Assembly (NCBI GenBank): GCA_028875855.1
Contig: JAGWVA010000003.1
Coordinates: forward strand, 53,203-117,202
Source: Paracoccaceae bacterium
GTDB lineage: Bacteria; Pseudomonadota; Alphaproteobacteria; Rhodobacterales; Rhodobacteraceae
Reading direction: 5' to 3'
Length of the DNA: 64,000 nt
A program made the position numbers and the translations under genes. Shown here piece by piece: positions 29,394 through 38,845 of the stretch. Below the pieces are notes generated by a model. The model had not been told where the DNA came from. It did no database searches and worked only from the letters and a program-made list of their open reading frames with translations. Each line of letters opens with the position of its first letter. Within the stretch, counting starts at the first letter, position 1.

Positions 29394-30722
29394 TCAGTCG
29401 AGCGACGTCAGCACCTCGGCCAGCGTGCCGATCAGCTGGTCGATCTCGGCCTTCGAGATGATGAGCGGCGGCGACATGGCGATGATGTCGCCCGTCGTGC
29501 GGATCAGGATGCCCTTCTCGTAGGCCTTGAGGAAGGCGGTGAAGGCGCGCTTGGTGGGTTCGCCCGCGATCGGCTCCAGCTCCACCGCCCCGATCAGGCC
29601 CATGTTGCGGATGTCGATCACATGCGGCAGGCCCTTGAGCCCGTGCAGCGCGTCTTCCCAATAGGGCGCGAGGTCGTTGGCGCGCTCGAACAGCCCCTCT
29701 TCGCGGTAGGTCTCCAGCGTCGCGATCCCGGCGGCCGAGGCAATCGGGTTGCCGGAATAGGTGTAGCCGTGGAACAGCTCGATCATGTGCTCGGGGCCGT
29801 TCATGAAGGCGTCATGCACTTCGGGCGTGGTCAGCACCGCGCCCATCGGGATCACGCCGTTCGTAAGCCCCTTCGCCGTCGTCATGATGTCGGGCAGCAC
29901 GCCGAAATGATCGGCCGCGAAGGCCGAGCCCAGACGGCCGAAGCCGGTGATGACCTCGTCGAAGATCAGCAGGATGCCGTGTTTCTTGGTGATCGCGCGC
30001 AGCTTTTCCAGATAGCCTTTCGGCGGCAGCAGCACGCCGGTCGATCCCGCCATCGGCTCCACGATCACGGCGGCGATGGTTTCCGCGCCGTGCAGGGCCA
30101 CGATGCGCTCAAGATCGTCGGCCAGATGCGCGCCATGTTCCGGCTGGCCGCGGGTAAAGGCGTTCTGGCCGGGAAGATGGGTATGCGGGAGGTGATCGAC
30201 GCCCGCCAGCAGCGTGCCGAAGTGGCGGCGGTTGTTGACGATGCCGCCCACCGAGATGCCGCCGAAGTTCACCCCGTGATAGCCGCGCTCGCGCCCGATC
30301 AGGCGGGTGCGGGACCCTTCGCCGCGCGCGCGGTGATAGGCAATCGCAAGCTTCAGCGCGGTCTCGACCGACTCGGAGCCCGAGTTGGTGTAGAACACAT
30401 GCTCGATCCCCTTGGGGGCCATATCCACGATGCGGTTGGCCAGTTCGAAGGCGATCGGATGGCCCATCTGGAAAGCCGGGGCATAGTCAAGCTCGGCCGC
30501 CTGTTTCTGGATCGCCTCGGTGATCTTCGGCCGGCAATGGCCCGCGTTGCAGCACCACAGGCCCGCCGTCCCGTCCAGCACCTGCCGCCCGTCGGCGGTC
30601 GTGTAGTGCATGTCCTTGGCCGCGACGAACATGCGCGGCGCCTTCTTGAACTGCCGGTTCGCCGTGAAGGGCATCCAGAAAGCATTGAGATCGTTAGGAA
30701 CCTGATTGCGGTCGAGCGCCAT
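29394..30722 (-). CDS. Omega-amino acid/beta-alanine:pyruvate aminotransferase (class III)
   Basis: 442 residues. A class III PLP aminotransferase close to beta-alanine:pyruvate transaminases: FWMPFTANRQFKKAPR at the start, GTAGLWCCNAGH, GSESVETALK, IFDEVITGFGRLG and the PLP-binding Lys in TTAKGLTNG. Expected reaction: beta-alanine or a related omega-amino acid plus pyruvate gives malonate semialdehyde plus alanine. The ATG at 30720-30722 is where family homology begins. It is divergent from a RutR-type regulator, which fits pyrimidine or beta-alanine catabolism. Confidence 0.88.
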   Translation of the reverse strand: MALDRNQVPNDLNAFWMPFTANRQFKKAPRMFVAAKDMHYTTADGRQVLDGTAGLWCCNAGHCRPKITEAIQKQAAELDYAPAFQMGHPIAFELANRIVDMAPKGIEHVFYTNSGSESVETALKLAIAYHRARGEGSRTRLIGRERGYHGVNFGGISVGGIVNNRRHFGTLLAGVDHLPHTHLPGQNAFTRGQPEHGAHLADDLERIVALHGAETIAAVIVEPMAGSTGVLLPPKGYLEKLRAITKKHGILLIFDEVITGFGRLGSAFAADHFGVLPDIMTTAKGLTNGVIPMGAVLTTPEVHDAFMNGPEHMIELFHGYTYSGNPIASAAGIATLETYREEGLFERANDLAPYWEDALHGLKGLPHVIDIRNMGLIGAVELEPIAGEPTKRAFTAFLKAYEKGILIRTTGDIIAMSPPLIISKAEIDQLIGTLAEVLTSLD

Positions 30723-30790
30723 GGCGCCTGTCTCCCCGGCTCGGCCACGCCCGATGTCGAAAGAGCCCGGGGCGGCAATGGAATGAGTAT

Positions 30791-30806
30791 TTGACCAAGC
30801 GGCCGA
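30791..30806. promoter_or_regulatory. RutR-like half-site
   Basis: TTGACCA-AG-CGGCCGA in the divergent region. The left half is identical to the E. coli RutR consensus half (TTGACCA-N2-TGGTCAA); the right half keeps four of seven positions. Confidence 0.45.
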
Positions 30807-30879
30807 GCGCAGGCTAGCAGAGGGCAAGGGCCAGTCAAGGCCAGCCCGCCCGGGGGGCCGCCCGGGTCCGGAGCGCCGC

Positions 30880-31515
30880 ATGGGAGCCGAGCCAAGCGCG
30901 GAACGCAAGAGAACGCGCATCCAGATCCGCAACTCCGAGGCCATCCTCGAGGCCGCGCTGGACGTGTTCTCGCAGGCCGGCTTTCGCGGGGCGACGCTCG
31001 ATCAGATCGCAGAGGCCGCGGGCCTGTCGAAGCCGAACCTGCTGTATTACTTCCCCTCGAAGGAGGCGATCCACACGACGCTTCTCGCCGGGCTCATGGA
31101 CAGCTGGCTGGCCCCGCTTGCGGCGCTCAGGGCCGATGGCGATCCGGTCGAGGAATTGTTGGGCTACGTCCGGCGCAAGCTGGCGATGACGCGTCGCTAT
31201 CCACGCGAAAGCCGGCTGTTTGCCAACGAAATCCTTCAGGGCGCGCCGCATATCCATGCGATGATCGCGGGCGAGCTGAAGGCGCTGGTGGATGAAAAGG
31301 CCGCGCTGATCGCCGATTGGGCCGCGCAGGGGCGCATCGCGGCGGTCGATCCGCGCCACCTGATCTTCTCGATCTGGGCGACGACCCAGCATTACGCCGA
31401 TTTCGACGCGCAGGTCCGGGGCGTGCTGGGCCCCGCGGAACCCGATCCGCTCGTGGCGGCCGAACAGTTCCTGACGCATCTCTTTCGCGCGGCGCTGACC
31501 CCGCCCTCCCGTTAA
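30880..31515 (+). CDS. TetR family regulator, RutR-like
   Basis: 211 residues. The N-terminal TetR HTH (DQIAEAAGLSKPNLLYYFPSK in part, residues 46-66) and the C-terminal domain (YPRESRLFANEIL, DEKAALIADW, DPRHLIFSIWATTQHYADF in parts) follow the E. coli RutR pattern along the whole length. RutR binds uracil or thymine and controls pyrimidine degradation. The divergent omega-amino acid aminotransferase and a RutR-like half-site between the genes fit a pyrimidine or beta-alanine circuit. The ligand itself is not proven. Confidence 0.85.
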   Translation: MGAEPSAERKRTRIQIRNSEAILEAALDVFSQAGFRGATLDQIAEAAGLSKPNLLYYFPSKEAIHTTLLAGLMDSWLAPLAALRADGDPVEELLGYVRRKLAMTRRYPRESRLFANEILQGAPHIHAMIAGELKALVDEKAALIADWAAQGRIAAVDPRHLIFSIWATTQHYADFDAQVRGVLGPAEPDPLVAAEQFLTHLFRAALTPPSR

Positions 31516-31527
31516 CGGTTCGCTAAC
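31512..31527 (+). promoter_or_regulatory. Near-consensus CtrA-type box
   Basis: TTAA, 7 bases, CTAAC: one mismatch from the CtrA consensus TTAA-N7-TTAAC. It overlaps the RutR-like gene's stop codon and lies 51 bases upstream of the orphan gene at 31578. Confidence 0.35.
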
Positions 31528-31577
31528 CCGGGGGACCTAAGCTGCCTGCGGGTGGGATTTCCTGACCGGGGGATCAC

Positions 31578-32102
31578 ATGGATGTGAAGGCGATCACGAT
31601 TGCGGCGCATGACGCGACCGCGCCCGTTTCACGCAAGGCGGCATCCGCGACGGTGCGGGCGGCTCATCCGCGCCACGGCGCGCCAGTCGGGGCAACGGAC
31701 GGGGCGCCGGCGCGCGCATCCGCCAGGCCGGGGTCTGAAGCTGCCCACGGCGGCGCGAAACCCTACCGCCCCCCGACGCCCGACACGCCGGCAGGGCCGC
31801 CGCCCAGCTTCTCCGTCACCCCGCTCGAATTGCACAGCGCGCTGCAAACGACGCTCGCCCGGATCAACAGCGCGGGCTATGCGGCGGCACGGGGTCTTGG
31901 GATCGCGGCTCCGGCGTCCCTGACCTCCCCGTCCCTTCTCGTCCCGTCCCCGCCCGCCTTCGGACCGCGCCCCACCGCCGCGGCGGGCGATCCGCACAAG
32001 GGCGATGCGCCCGAAAAAGGGGCAGCCGGTCAGAAGGGCGACACCCCCGATCATGGGCAGGCCACGCCGACCCGCCTTTTGACCCGTCTTCTATCCATCT
32101 GA
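31578..32102 (+). CDS. Orphan low-complexity protein
   Basis: 174 residues rich in Ala, Pro, Gly and His, predicted mostly disordered; only residues 76-105 (SFSVTPLELHSALQTTLARI in part) look helical. No family is recognised and no signal peptide is evident. The ATG follows GGGGGATCAC, and a near-consensus CtrA-type box lies upstream. The composition recalls FliK-like or other exported regulatory proteins, but there is no motif to support this. In high-GC DNA such an open frame could also be spurious; the intact length and the ribosome binding site give modest support. Confidence 0.45.
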   Translation: MDVKAITIAAHDATAPVSRKAASATVRAAHPRHGAPVGATDGAPARASARPGSEAAHGGAKPYRPPTPDTPAGPPPSFSVTPLELHSALQTTLARINSAGYAAARGLGIAAPASLTSPSLLVPSPPAFGPRPTAAAGDPHKGDAPEKGAAGQKGDTPDHGQATPTRLLTRLLSI

Positions 32103-32196
32103 TTTCCATGGGCAACTGCGCCCCCGTCCCGCCCCTCAAACCGCCCCCTCGCCCGGTTCCGGTCGCGCTTGCCCGCAGTTAGCGGCAACAGGGTGC

Positions 32197-32225
32197 TTTT
32201 CACCCCTTGAATGCTGGCGTATAAG
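32197..32225 (+). promoter_or_regulatory. Possible accB promoter
   Basis: TTTTCA (32197-32202) and TATAAG (32220-32225) are 17 bases apart, 57 bases before the accB ATG. Both boxes are partial matches to consensus. Confidence 0.3.
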
Positions 32226-32282
32226 CGGCCCACTCCGCCAAGGCCTGCATCAGACGGGCAGCAAAGACCGATCGAGGACGGC

Positions 32283-32780
32283 ATGACCAAAGACCTGCAC
32301 GAGAACGATGTGGCCTTCATCCAGGCTCTCGCCGAGTTGCTGAACAAGAACGACCTCACCGAACTCACGGTGAAACGCGAATATGGCGAGAACGACAGCC
32401 TGAATGTGCGCGTGTCCAAGCAAGCCCATGTGGTGAGCGTGGCCGCCAGCATGCCGGCGGCGGTCCCCGTCGCGGCAGCGCCGGCCGCGGCCGCGATGCC
32501 TGCAAGCGCCGCCCCCGCCGCCGCGGTGGAAGACCCCGCCCAGCATCCGGGCGCGGTGACCTCGCCCATGGTGGGCACCGCCTATCTTGCCGCAGAGCCC
32601 GGCGCCGAGCCCTTCGTCGCCATCGGCTCGCAGGTGCGCGAGGGGCAGACGGTCCTCATCATCGAGGCGATGAAGACCATGAACCACATCCCCGCGCCGC
32701 GTGCGGGCACGGTGAAGCGTATTCTGGTGGAGGACGGCAGCCCCGTCGAATACGGCGCGCCGCTGATGATCATCGAATAG
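32283..32780 (+). CDS. accB: Biotin carboxyl carrier protein of acetyl-CoA carboxylase
   Basis: 165 residues. An N-terminal helical region is followed by an Ala/Pro linker (about 55-90) and a biotinyl domain whose Lys131 in EAMKTMN is biotinylated. It carries carboxybiotin between AccC and AccAD in the first step of fatty-acid synthesis. The ATG at 32283 follows GAGGA. accC begins 10 bases after its stop, forming the usual accBC operon. Confidence 0.96.
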   Translation: MTKDLHENDVAFIQALAELLNKNDLTELTVKREYGENDSLNVRVSKQAHVVSVAASMPAAVPVAAAPAAAAMPASAAPAAAVEDPAQHPGAVTSPMVGTAYLAAEPGAEPFVAIGSQVREGQTVLIIEAMKTMNHIPAPRAGTVKRILVEDGSPVEYGAPLMIIE

Positions 32781-32789
32781 GGGCGCGGG

Positions 32790-34136
32790 ATGTTCGAGAA
32801 GATCCTGATCGCCAACCGCGGCGAGATCGCGCTCCGCGTCATCCGGGCCTGCCGCGAGATGGGGATCAAGTCGGTCGCCGTCCATTCGACGGCGGACGCC
32901 GACGCGATGCATGTCCGCATGGCCGACGAATCGGTCTGCATCGGCCCGAATTCCTCGGCGGAAAGCTACCTGTCGATCCCGGCCATCGTCTCGGCCTGCG
33001 AGATCACGGGGGCGGAGGCGATCCACCCCGGCTACGGCTTCCTGTCCGAAAACGCGAATTTCGTGCAGGTGCTCGAAGATCACGGCATCACCTTCATCGG
33101 CCCGACCGCGGAACACATCCGCATCATGGGCGACAAGATCACCGCGAAGGAAACCGCCAAGGCGCTTGGAATTCCGGTCGTGCCCGGTTCCGAGGGCGGC
33201 GTGCCCGACGTGGCGACCGCGCTGAAGACGGCCGAAGGGATCGGCTATCCGGTCATCATCAAGGCGACCGCCGGCGGCGGCGGGCGGGGCATGAAGGTCG
33301 CGCGCGACGCCTCGGAACTGGAGGTGGCCTTCCGCACCGCCCGTTCGGAAGCCAAGGCCGCCTTCGGCAACGACGAAGTCTATATCGAGAAATACCTTCA
33401 GAAGCCCCGGCACATCGAGATTCAGGTCTTCGGCGACGGCAAGGGCAAGGCGGTGCATCTGGGCGAACGCGACTGCTCGTTGCAGCGCCGCCACCAGAAG
33501 GTCTTCGAAGAGGCCCCCGGCCCGATCATCACGCCCGAGCAGCGCGCCCGGATCGGCAAGATCTGCGCCGATGCCGTGGCGAAGATCAACTATATCGGCG
33601 CGGGCACCATCGAATTCCTGTTCGAGGACGGAGAGTTCTACTTCATCGAGATGAACACCCGCCTGCAGGTGGAACATCCGGTGACCGAGGCGATCTTTGG
33701 CGTCGATCTCGTGCGCGAACAGATCCGCGTCGCGGCGGGCCTGCCGATGTCCTTCGGGCAGGACGACCTTGTCATCAACGGCCATGCGATCGAGGTGCGG
33801 ATCAACGCGGAAAAGATCCCCGAATTCGCCCCGCGACCCGGCACGGTGAAGGTGTTCCACGCCCCCGGTGGCCTTGGCGTGCGGATGGATTCCGCGCTTT
33901 ACGGCGGCTACCGGATTCCGCCCTATTACGACAGCCTGATCGGCAAGCTGATCGTGCACGGCCGCGACCGGCCCGAGGCGCTCGCGCGTCTGAGCCGCGC
34001 CCTGGGCGAGTTGATCATCGACGGGGTGGAAACCACGGTGCCGCTCTTCCATGCGCTGCTGGAGCAGGAAGACATCCAGACCGGAAGCTACAACATCCAC
34101 TGGCTGGAAAAGTGGCTGGCCGCCACCTACGGCTGA
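32790..34136 (+). CDS. accC: Biotin carboxylase subunit of acetyl-CoA carboxylase
   Basis: 448 residues, the typical size for free-standing AccC. ATP-grasp features: the glycine loop [10 protein letters not shown], the [13 protein letters not shown] segment and the catalytic [14 protein letters not shown] region. It carboxylates biotin on AccB with bicarbonate and ATP. Its length and the missing carboxyltransferase part separate it from propionyl-CoA carboxylase alpha chains, which are larger. It is directly downstream of accB. Confidence 0.97.
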   Translation: MFEKILIANRGEIALRVIRACREMGIKSVAVHSTADADAMHVRMADESVCIGPNSSAESYLSIPAIVSACEITGAEAIHPGYGFLSENANFVQVLEDHGITFIGPTAEHIRIMGDKITAKETAKALGIPVVPGSEGGVPDVATALKTAEGIGYPVIIKATAGGGGRGMKVARDASELEVAFRTARSEAKAAFGNDEVYIEKYLQKPRHIEIQVFGDGKGKAVHLGERDCSLQRRHQKVFEEAPGPIITPEQRARIGKICADAVAKINYIGAGTIEFLFEDGEFYFIEMNTRLQVEHPVTEAIFGVDLVREQIRVAAGLPMSFGQDDLVINGHAIEVRINAEKIPEFAPRPGTVKVFHAPGGLGVRMDSALYGGYRIPPYYDSLIGKLIVHGRDRPEALARLSRALGELIIDGVETTVPLFHALLEQEDIQTGSYNIHWLEKWLAATYG

Positions 34137-34138
34137 GG

Positions 34139-34160
34139 GCGGGGGGCCTGCGGGCCCCGC
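34139..34160. terminator. GC-rich hairpin between convergent accC and methyltransferase genes
   Basis: GCGGGG (34139-34144) pairs with CCCCGC (34155-34160), followed by GCTTTCC. It probably ends the accBC transcript. Confidence 0.45.
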
Positions 34161-34198
34161 GCTTTCCATGGTCCGGGCGCGGCCTTGCGGAGGGGCGC

Positions 34199-34903
34199 TC
34201 AGAGGGGACGCAGCACGCAGCTTCCCCGGCACATGTTGGTGGTGCGGAAATAGTCGCGCACGCCCATGCGCTGCCCCTCGGGCAGATCCGACCAGTCGAT
34301 CCACGTGACGCCGTAGCCCAGGGCCTCGGCAATCGCCTCCATCGCGGCGTAGCTGGGCACGCCCTTGATGGCGATCTCCTGCCCTTCGACCTGCGGGATG
34401 GCGTTCAGCACGTTGTCGGTGCGCTCGCGGACAAGCTGGATCATCGGCGCGGGGCGGGTCATGAATTCGCTGTCCACGATGACAAGCCGGGGCGAGAGCC
34501 TGCGGATCAACTGGAACAGGCGGAAGTGGTCCATCACGTGATAAAGGATGCCGAAGACCGCGACGGCGTCGTAACGGGCACCGCGGGCGGCCTCTGCCTC
34601 CATCTCGGCGAAGATGTCGTTGCGACGCAACTCCACCTTCGCGCGGAGCGTTGCATCCGGATAGGCGGCGAAGCGGTCGATCAGTTCCTGCCGCCCCTCG
34701 ACGCCCACGACCTGCGCCGCCCCCGCGGCCGCCAGCGCGTAGGACCAGCGCCCGTCATGCGCCGCAAGGTCCAGCACACGGGCGCCCGCCAGTTCGGCCG
34801 CGAAGGGCGCGACGATCCGCGCATGGCGCTTGTTCAGGCGCGTGATCGGCTGCGCCCCGTCCTCATAGCCCGCCATCCCCTCAAGGAAGTCGAAAAACCC
34901 CAT
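34199..34903 (-). CDS. Class I SAM-dependent methyltransferase
   Basis: 234 residues. SAM-binding motif I is VLDLAAHDGRWSYALA near residues 44-59, with an acidic residue at the end of the second strand (VVGVEGRQEL) and a later AVFGILYHVMDHF stretch. It looks like the FkbM/CmoB-like group that acts on small molecules, RNA or sugars; the substrate is unknown. The C-terminus holds a Cys pair (MCRGSC). The ATG at 34901-34903 is favoured over one 11 codons upstream because the ribosome binding site GGGCAGGG lies just before it. It is convergent with accC. Confidence 0.75.
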   Translation of the reverse strand: MGFFDFLEGMAGYEDGAQPITRLNKRHARIVAPFAAELAGARVLDLAAHDGRWSYALAAAGAAQVVGVEGRQELIDRFAAYPDATLRAKVELRRNDIFAEMEAEAARGARYDAVAVFGILYHVMDHFRLFQLIRRLSPRLVIVDSEFMTRPAPMIQLVRERTDNVLNAIPQVEGQEIAIKGVPSYAAMEAIAEALGYGVTWIDWSDLPEGQRMGVRDYFRTTNMCRGSCVLRPL

Positions 34904-34994
34904 CGTGCCCTGCCCTTGCCCCGCGTTTCCATGCAATCGCCCAAGGGCCTAGCAGGCAATCACGGCAAGACGGGTCAGCCCGAAGGGCAAAACC

Positions 34995-35657
34995 ATGGCA
35001 GCGCCCATGGCCGATGAAAGCGCCAAGATCACCCCCGGCCTGCTGTTGCAAGCCTATGCGGCAGGCGTGTTTCCGATGGCGGAAAGCCGCGAGGCGGACG
35101 AGATCCACTGGGTCGATCCGCGCCGGCGCGGCATCTTTCCCATCGACGGATTCCACATCTCGCGCTCGCTGCGCCGCCGTATTCTGTCGGGCGCCTTCAC
35201 GGTGACCACCGACCGCGCCTTCGACGCGGTGATCGACGGCTGCGCCGGGCGCGAGGAAACCTGGATCAACGCCGAGATCCGCAGCCTTTACCTTGCCCTG
35301 TTCGAGATGGGCCACGCCCATTCGGTCGAGGTCTGGCGGGGCGAGGATCTGGTGGGCGGCGTCTATGGCGTCACGCTGGGGGCCGCGTTCTTCGGCGAAA
35401 GCATGTTCTCGCGGGCGACGGATGCGTCAAAGGTGGCGCTGGCCTACCTGATCTGCCGGCTACGGCAGGGCGGGTTCACGCTGCTCGACACCCAGTTCCT
35501 CACGCCGCATCTCGCCTCGCTCGGGGCGGTCGAGATCACCCGGCAGGATTATCACCGTCGCCTGTCGAAAGCCTTGGGAACGCTGGCGGATTTCGATGCA
35601 CAGGGGCCGGTGCCCCCGCCTCACTTCGTGGTGCAGTGCAACAGCCAGACGTCGTAA
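34995..35657 (+). CDS. aat: Leucyl/phenylalanyl-tRNA-protein transferase
   Basis: 220 residues. Family blocks: [54 protein letters not shown] and [16 protein letters not shown] (shown in parts). It adds Leu or Phe to N-terminal Arg or Lys of proteins, making N-degrons for ClpAP in the N-end rule pathway. A second ATG four codons in is possible. Its 3' end overlaps the convergent DUF2155 gene by 37 bases. Confidence 0.94.
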   Translation: MAAPMADESAKITPGLLLQAYAAGVFPMAESREADEIHWVDPRRRGIFPIDGFHISRSLRRRILSGAFTVTTDRAFDAVIDGCAGREETWINAEIRSLYLALFEMGHAHSVEVWRGEDLVGGVYGVTLGAAFFGESMFSRATDASKVALAYLICRLRQGGFTLLDTQFLTPHLASLGAVEITRQDYHRRLSKALGTLADFDAQGPVPPPHFVVQCNSQTS

Positions 35658-36316
35658 CGGGCCGAATCCAGCGGATCGAGCGCGGGGTTCGAGGCGATCA
35701 TCCATCCCGCGAAGATCGGCTGCGGCACGCTGCTGTCGCGGATCGTGAGATAGGCATAGGCATTGCCCGACGGGTCGCCCACGGGGTAGCGGCAATCCTT
35801 GAGCGTGACGGTCAGGCGGCCCTTGGTCGCGGACTGGCCCTTGGCGATGGTGAGGTCCGCGGTATCGCCCGACACCTTGTCGAGCCAGCGCACGACGCCG
35901 CCGGTGCCATCGGACACCTGTTCGGTGGTGGTCGTGGTCGTCGTCTCGCCCGGCACCACGACCGGTGCGGTCTGGCCCGTGGCCGATCCCGTGCCCGATC
36001 CTGTGCCGGGCGTCGTCAGCGTGCCCGGAGGCTGACCGGGGGTCAGCGTCTGGTCCTGCCCCTGCGGCAACTGCTTGAGGATGCTGTCAACGGTGCTTTG
36101 CCCGTTCGGCGCGGCGGCAGGCTGCGACGGGCTCGCGCCGCCCGCTGCATCGGGCACCAGAGCCGCGGCCGGAGGTGGCTGCGGCGCCGTGGCCTGCGGC
36201 TTCAATGCATTGAGCGGCGCCATCTGGATCACCGATCCGTCGCCCGCTGTTCCCGCCGTCTGCGCCAGCGCCGCGGTCGCGGGCAGGCACAGAAGGGCGA
36301 GGACCACCCGTTTCAT
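35621..36316 (-). CDS. DUF2155 domain secreted protein
   Basis: 231 residues. A clear signal peptide ([18 protein letters not shown], cleavage after residue 18) is followed by a long Pro/Gln/Thr-rich linker to about residue 130 and a C-terminal DUF2155 domain ([40 protein letters not shown] in parts). DUF2155 proteins are periplasmic and uncharacterised. The start overlaps the mlaD stop by 4 bases, so it belongs to the NDUFA12-mlaD operon. The 3' end overlaps aat on the opposite strand, giving potential antisense pairing. Confidence 0.85.
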   Translation of the reverse strand: MKRVVLALLCLPATAALAQTAGTAGDGSVIQMAPLNALKPQATAPQPPPAAALVPDAAGGASPSQPAAAPNGQSTVDSILKQLPQGQDQTLTPGQPPGTLTTPGTGSGTGSATGQTAPVVVPGETTTTTTTEQVSDGTGGVVRWLDKVSGDTADLTIAKGQSATKGRLTVTLKDCRYPVGDPSGNAYAYLTIRDSSVPQPIFAGWMIASNPALDPLDSARYDVWLLHCTTK

Positions 36317-36807
36317 GGCTTGGCGGCCCCGTTCGCGCCCGAGGCGGCGCTGCCGCCGCTGCCGCTTTGCCCGCCGACGAATTTCATCAACAGGGTGATC
36401 AGGCTCACCGCGCCCTGCGTATCCGTGATCCGCTCGCCGGGTTTGAGGTTGTCGGGCGCGCCGCCAGGCACGACCTCGACATAGCTGCCTCCCAGAAGCC
36501 CGTCCTGCGAGATCAGGATGGCGCTGTCGGTCGGAAGGGCGACGCCGTCCTTCACCTGGATCGTCGCATCGGCGAAGTAGGTCTTGGGGTTCAGCGCGAT
36601 GTTGCTGATCGTGCCGATCTTCACCCCGGCAAGCTTCACGTCGGTGCCGACGTTGATCCCCTCGATCGAGCGGAACGAGGCGACCAGCGGATAGGTGCCC
36701 CCCGAGCGCTTGGCAAAGCCGGTCGCCTGCGCGGCAAAGAGCACGAACCCGGCCGCCGCGGCGATCACCAGACCGCCCACCACCACTTCGGCTGCATTCT
36801 CTGCCAT
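36313..36807 (-). CDS. mlaD: Outer membrane lipid asymmetry protein MlaD
   Basis: 164 residues. One N-terminal membrane anchor (about 8-28) precedes a single MCE domain with GINVGTDVKLAGVKIG and DGLLGGSYVEV. MlaD is the periplasmic, lipid-binding hexamer of the Mla ABC transporter, which moves phospholipids between the membranes. The partner genes mlaE, mlaF and mlaC are not in this window. It lies 23 bases downstream of the NDUFA12 gene and overlaps the DUF2155 gene. Confidence 0.92.
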   Translation of the reverse strand: MAENAAEVVVGGLVIAAAAGFVLFAAQATGFAKRSGGTYPLVASFRSIEGINVGTDVKLAGVKIGTISNIALNPKTYFADATIQVKDGVALPTDSAILISQDGLLGGSYVEVVPGGAPDNLKPGERITDTQGAVSLITLLMKFVGGQSGSGGSAASGANGAAKP

Positions 36808-36830
36808 CGTCTCGTCCCCGTCCCGGTCCG

Positions 36831-37205
36831 TTATTCGGGCTGCCAAGCCTCGTAGTCGCGCCGCTCGGCGGGCGCGGCGCGCCGCATCGAGCCCGGCGGC
36901 GCATAGGCCAGCATGGTGCCGGTCAGGTTTTCCTGATGCGGCTTTTGCCAGGATTTGTGCGCCAGAGGTTCTTTGGTCGGCGGTTCGTTCCAGGTGAAAT
37001 GCAGCCAGCCATGCCAGTCGGGCGACACGCGGCTTGCCTCGCACTCGCCGTTGTAGATGACCCAGCGACGCTTGCCGTCACGCGACTGGTAGAAGACGTT
37101 GCCCTGCTCGTCTTCGCCCACCTTCACGCCGTTGCGCTTGGTGTAGATCTGCGTGCCAAGGGTCTGGCTGTTCCACCAGGTCAGAAGCCGCTTCAGGAAT
37201 TCCAT
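36831..37205 (-). CDS. NADH:ubiquinone oxidoreductase accessory subunit NDUFA12
   Basis: 124 residues. NDUFA12-family blocks: [17 protein letters not shown] near the start, [24 protein letters not shown] (in parts) in the middle, and [19 protein letters not shown] near residue 85. It is a supernumerary complex I subunit shared by alphaproteobacteria and mitochondria. The ATG at 37203-37205 follows GGAGGATGCG. It heads the operon with mlaD and the DUF2155 gene, a grouping often seen in Alphaproteobacteria. Confidence 0.93.
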   Translation of the reverse strand: MEFLKRLLTWWNSQTLGTQIYTKRNGVKVGEDEQGNVFYQSRDGKRRWVIYNGECEASRVSPDWHGWLHFTWNEPPTKEPLAHKSWQKPHQENLTGTMLAYAPPGSMRRAAPAERRDYEAWQPE

Positions 37206-37332
37206 CGCATCCTCCGGGACGTTTGCCTTCATATGGACCAGAGCCGCGCCGAGGTCCAGAGCTTCCGGGACGGTCTCGCCGATGCGTGAGGACGCGGGCG
37301 GCGGAAAGACGCGAGGGGTGCCGGGCGAACGG

Positions 37333-37413
37333 GGCGGCGCGGGGGGCTGTCTGCCCCCCGGGCGCGCGCGAGGACGCGCGCGCCTCCCCCCGAGGATATT
37401 TGCAGACAGAAAA
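37333..37413 (-). repeat. AAATATCC intergenic repeat, copy C
   Basis: Read on the minus strand from the amidase stop: ATTTTCTGTCTGCAAATATCC, CTCGGGGG, a GGCGCGCGCG/CGCGCGCGCC hairpin, and GGGGGGCAGACAGCCCCCC. It is the longest copy of the family in the window and begins at the stop codon of the amidase gene. Confidence 0.65.
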
Positions 37414-38826
37414 TCAGAAGGACGGCGGCTGGCGTGCGGGCCAGTCGGTGGCGCGGTGATACGCCTGCCCGAGGCGCAGGATGGCGCGGTCGGCCCCGCG
37501 CGGGCCGAAGAGTTGCAGGCCCATCGGAAGGCCCGCCGCGCCGAAGCCCGCGGGCAGCGCGAGCGCGGGCAGACCCACGAGGCTCACAGGGACGACGACC
37601 TCCATCCAGCGGTGGTAGCTGTCCATCGGACGGCCCGCGACGGTTTCGGGGAAGCGCCAGTCGATCGGGAAGGGCCAGACTTGCGCGGAGGGCAAGGCCA
37701 GCGCGTCGTAGCGGGTGAAAAGCTCGGCGAGCCGGGCGAAATACTGCGAGCGGATGACCGAGGCGCGGTGCACCTCCATGGCCGACAGCGCAAGGCCGCG
37801 TTCGACCTCCCACAGCATCTCGGGTTTCAGGAGGGCGCGGGTGCGGGGATCGGCGTAAAGCGGGCCGACCGATCCGGCGATGGCGAAGCTGCGCAGCGTG
37901 GTCCAGGCCTCCCAGATCTTCTCGGCCGGGAACGGGGGCGCGACCGGCTCGACGATTGCGCCAAGCTCGGTGAAGCCAGCCAGTGCGGCCTCGCACAGCG
38001 CGAGGATGCCCGGCTCCATCGGATAGGCCCCGCCCCAGTCGCCCAGCCAGCCGATGCGCGCGCCTTTCGGGTCGCGGTCGAGGTCCTGGGCGAAGGGCTC
38101 GGCCGGGCGGGCATGCGGCAGGCGCGGATCGGGATGGGCCATCACCTCGAGAAGGCGCGCGATGTCTTCGACGCTGCGCGCCATCGGGCCGTTGGTCGAG
38201 AGCTGGTGAAGGAAGGTGTCGCCGAGCGGTTCGGAGGGGACAAGGCCATAGCTCGGCCGGAAGCCATAGACGTTGCAGAAGGCGGCCGGGTTGCGCAGGC
38301 TGCCCATCATGTCCGAGCCATCCGCCACCGGCAGCATGTGCGCAGCCAGCGCCGCCGCCGCCCCGCCCGACGATCCGCCCGCGCTGCGGGTCAGGTCGTA
38401 GGGGTTCTTCGTCGCCCCGAAGATCGGGTTGAAGGTGTGGGAGCCAAGCCCGAATTCCGGCGTGTTGGTCTTGCCGATCAGGATCGCCCCTGCTGCGCGC
38501 AAGGATGCCGCAAGCACATCGTCCTGTTTGGGCACCACATCGGCGAAGATCGGAGAGCCGGAGGTGGAGCGGATGCCCTGCACCGCCGCGAGGTCCTTGA
38601 CCGCCATCGGAAGTCCGTGCAGCCAGCCCCTGCGCGGGGCCTGATCCGCCGCGCGCGCCTCGGCCAGAAGGTCCGCTTCGGGGCGCATCGAGACGATGGC
38701 GTTGACCTTGCCGTTCACCGCGCGGATGCGGGCGAGAAAGGCCTCCATCACCTCGAGGGCGGAAAGCTCCCGCGCGGCGATGCGCGCGGAGAGCGTCGTG
38801 GCGGAGAGCGCGGTCAGGTCGGTCAT
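37414..38826 (-). CDS. Amidase signature family enzyme
   Basis: 470 residues. The Ser-cisSer-Lys triad is visible: Lys in MAVKDLA near residue 77, and the [13 protein letters not shown] signature near residues 150-162. Family enzymes hydrolyse C-N amide bonds of diverse substrates; GatA is unlikely because gatB and gatC are absent and the C-terminal half differs. It lies 19 bases downstream of an ALDH7-type dehydrogenase on the same strand, so the two may act on one amino acid- or amide-derived pathway. The ATG at 38826 is at the expected family start. Confidence 0.85.
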   Translation of the reverse strand: MTDLTALSATTLSARIAARELSALEVMEAFLARIRAVNGKVNAIVSMRPEADLLAEARAADQAPRRGWLHGLPMAVKDLAAVQGIRSTSGSPIFADVVPKQDDVLAASLRAAGAILIGKTNTPEFGLGSHTFNPIFGATKNPYDLTRSAGGSSGGAAAALAAHMLPVADGSDMMGSLRNPAAFCNVYGFRPSYGLVPSEPLGDTFLHQLSTNGPMARSVEDIARLLEVMAHPDPRLPHARPAEPFAQDLDRDPKGARIGWLGDWGGAYPMEPGILALCEAALAGFTELGAIVEPVAPPFPAEKIWEAWTTLRSFAIAGSVGPLYADPRTRALLKPEMLWEVERGLALSAMEVHRASVIRSQYFARLAELFTRYDALALPSAQVWPFPIDWRFPETVAGRPMDSYHRWMEVVVPVSLVGLPALALPAGFGAAGLPMGLQLFGPRGADRAILRLGQAYHRATDWPARQPPSF

Positions 38827-38845
38827 GGCCCCCTTCGCTCCCCGC

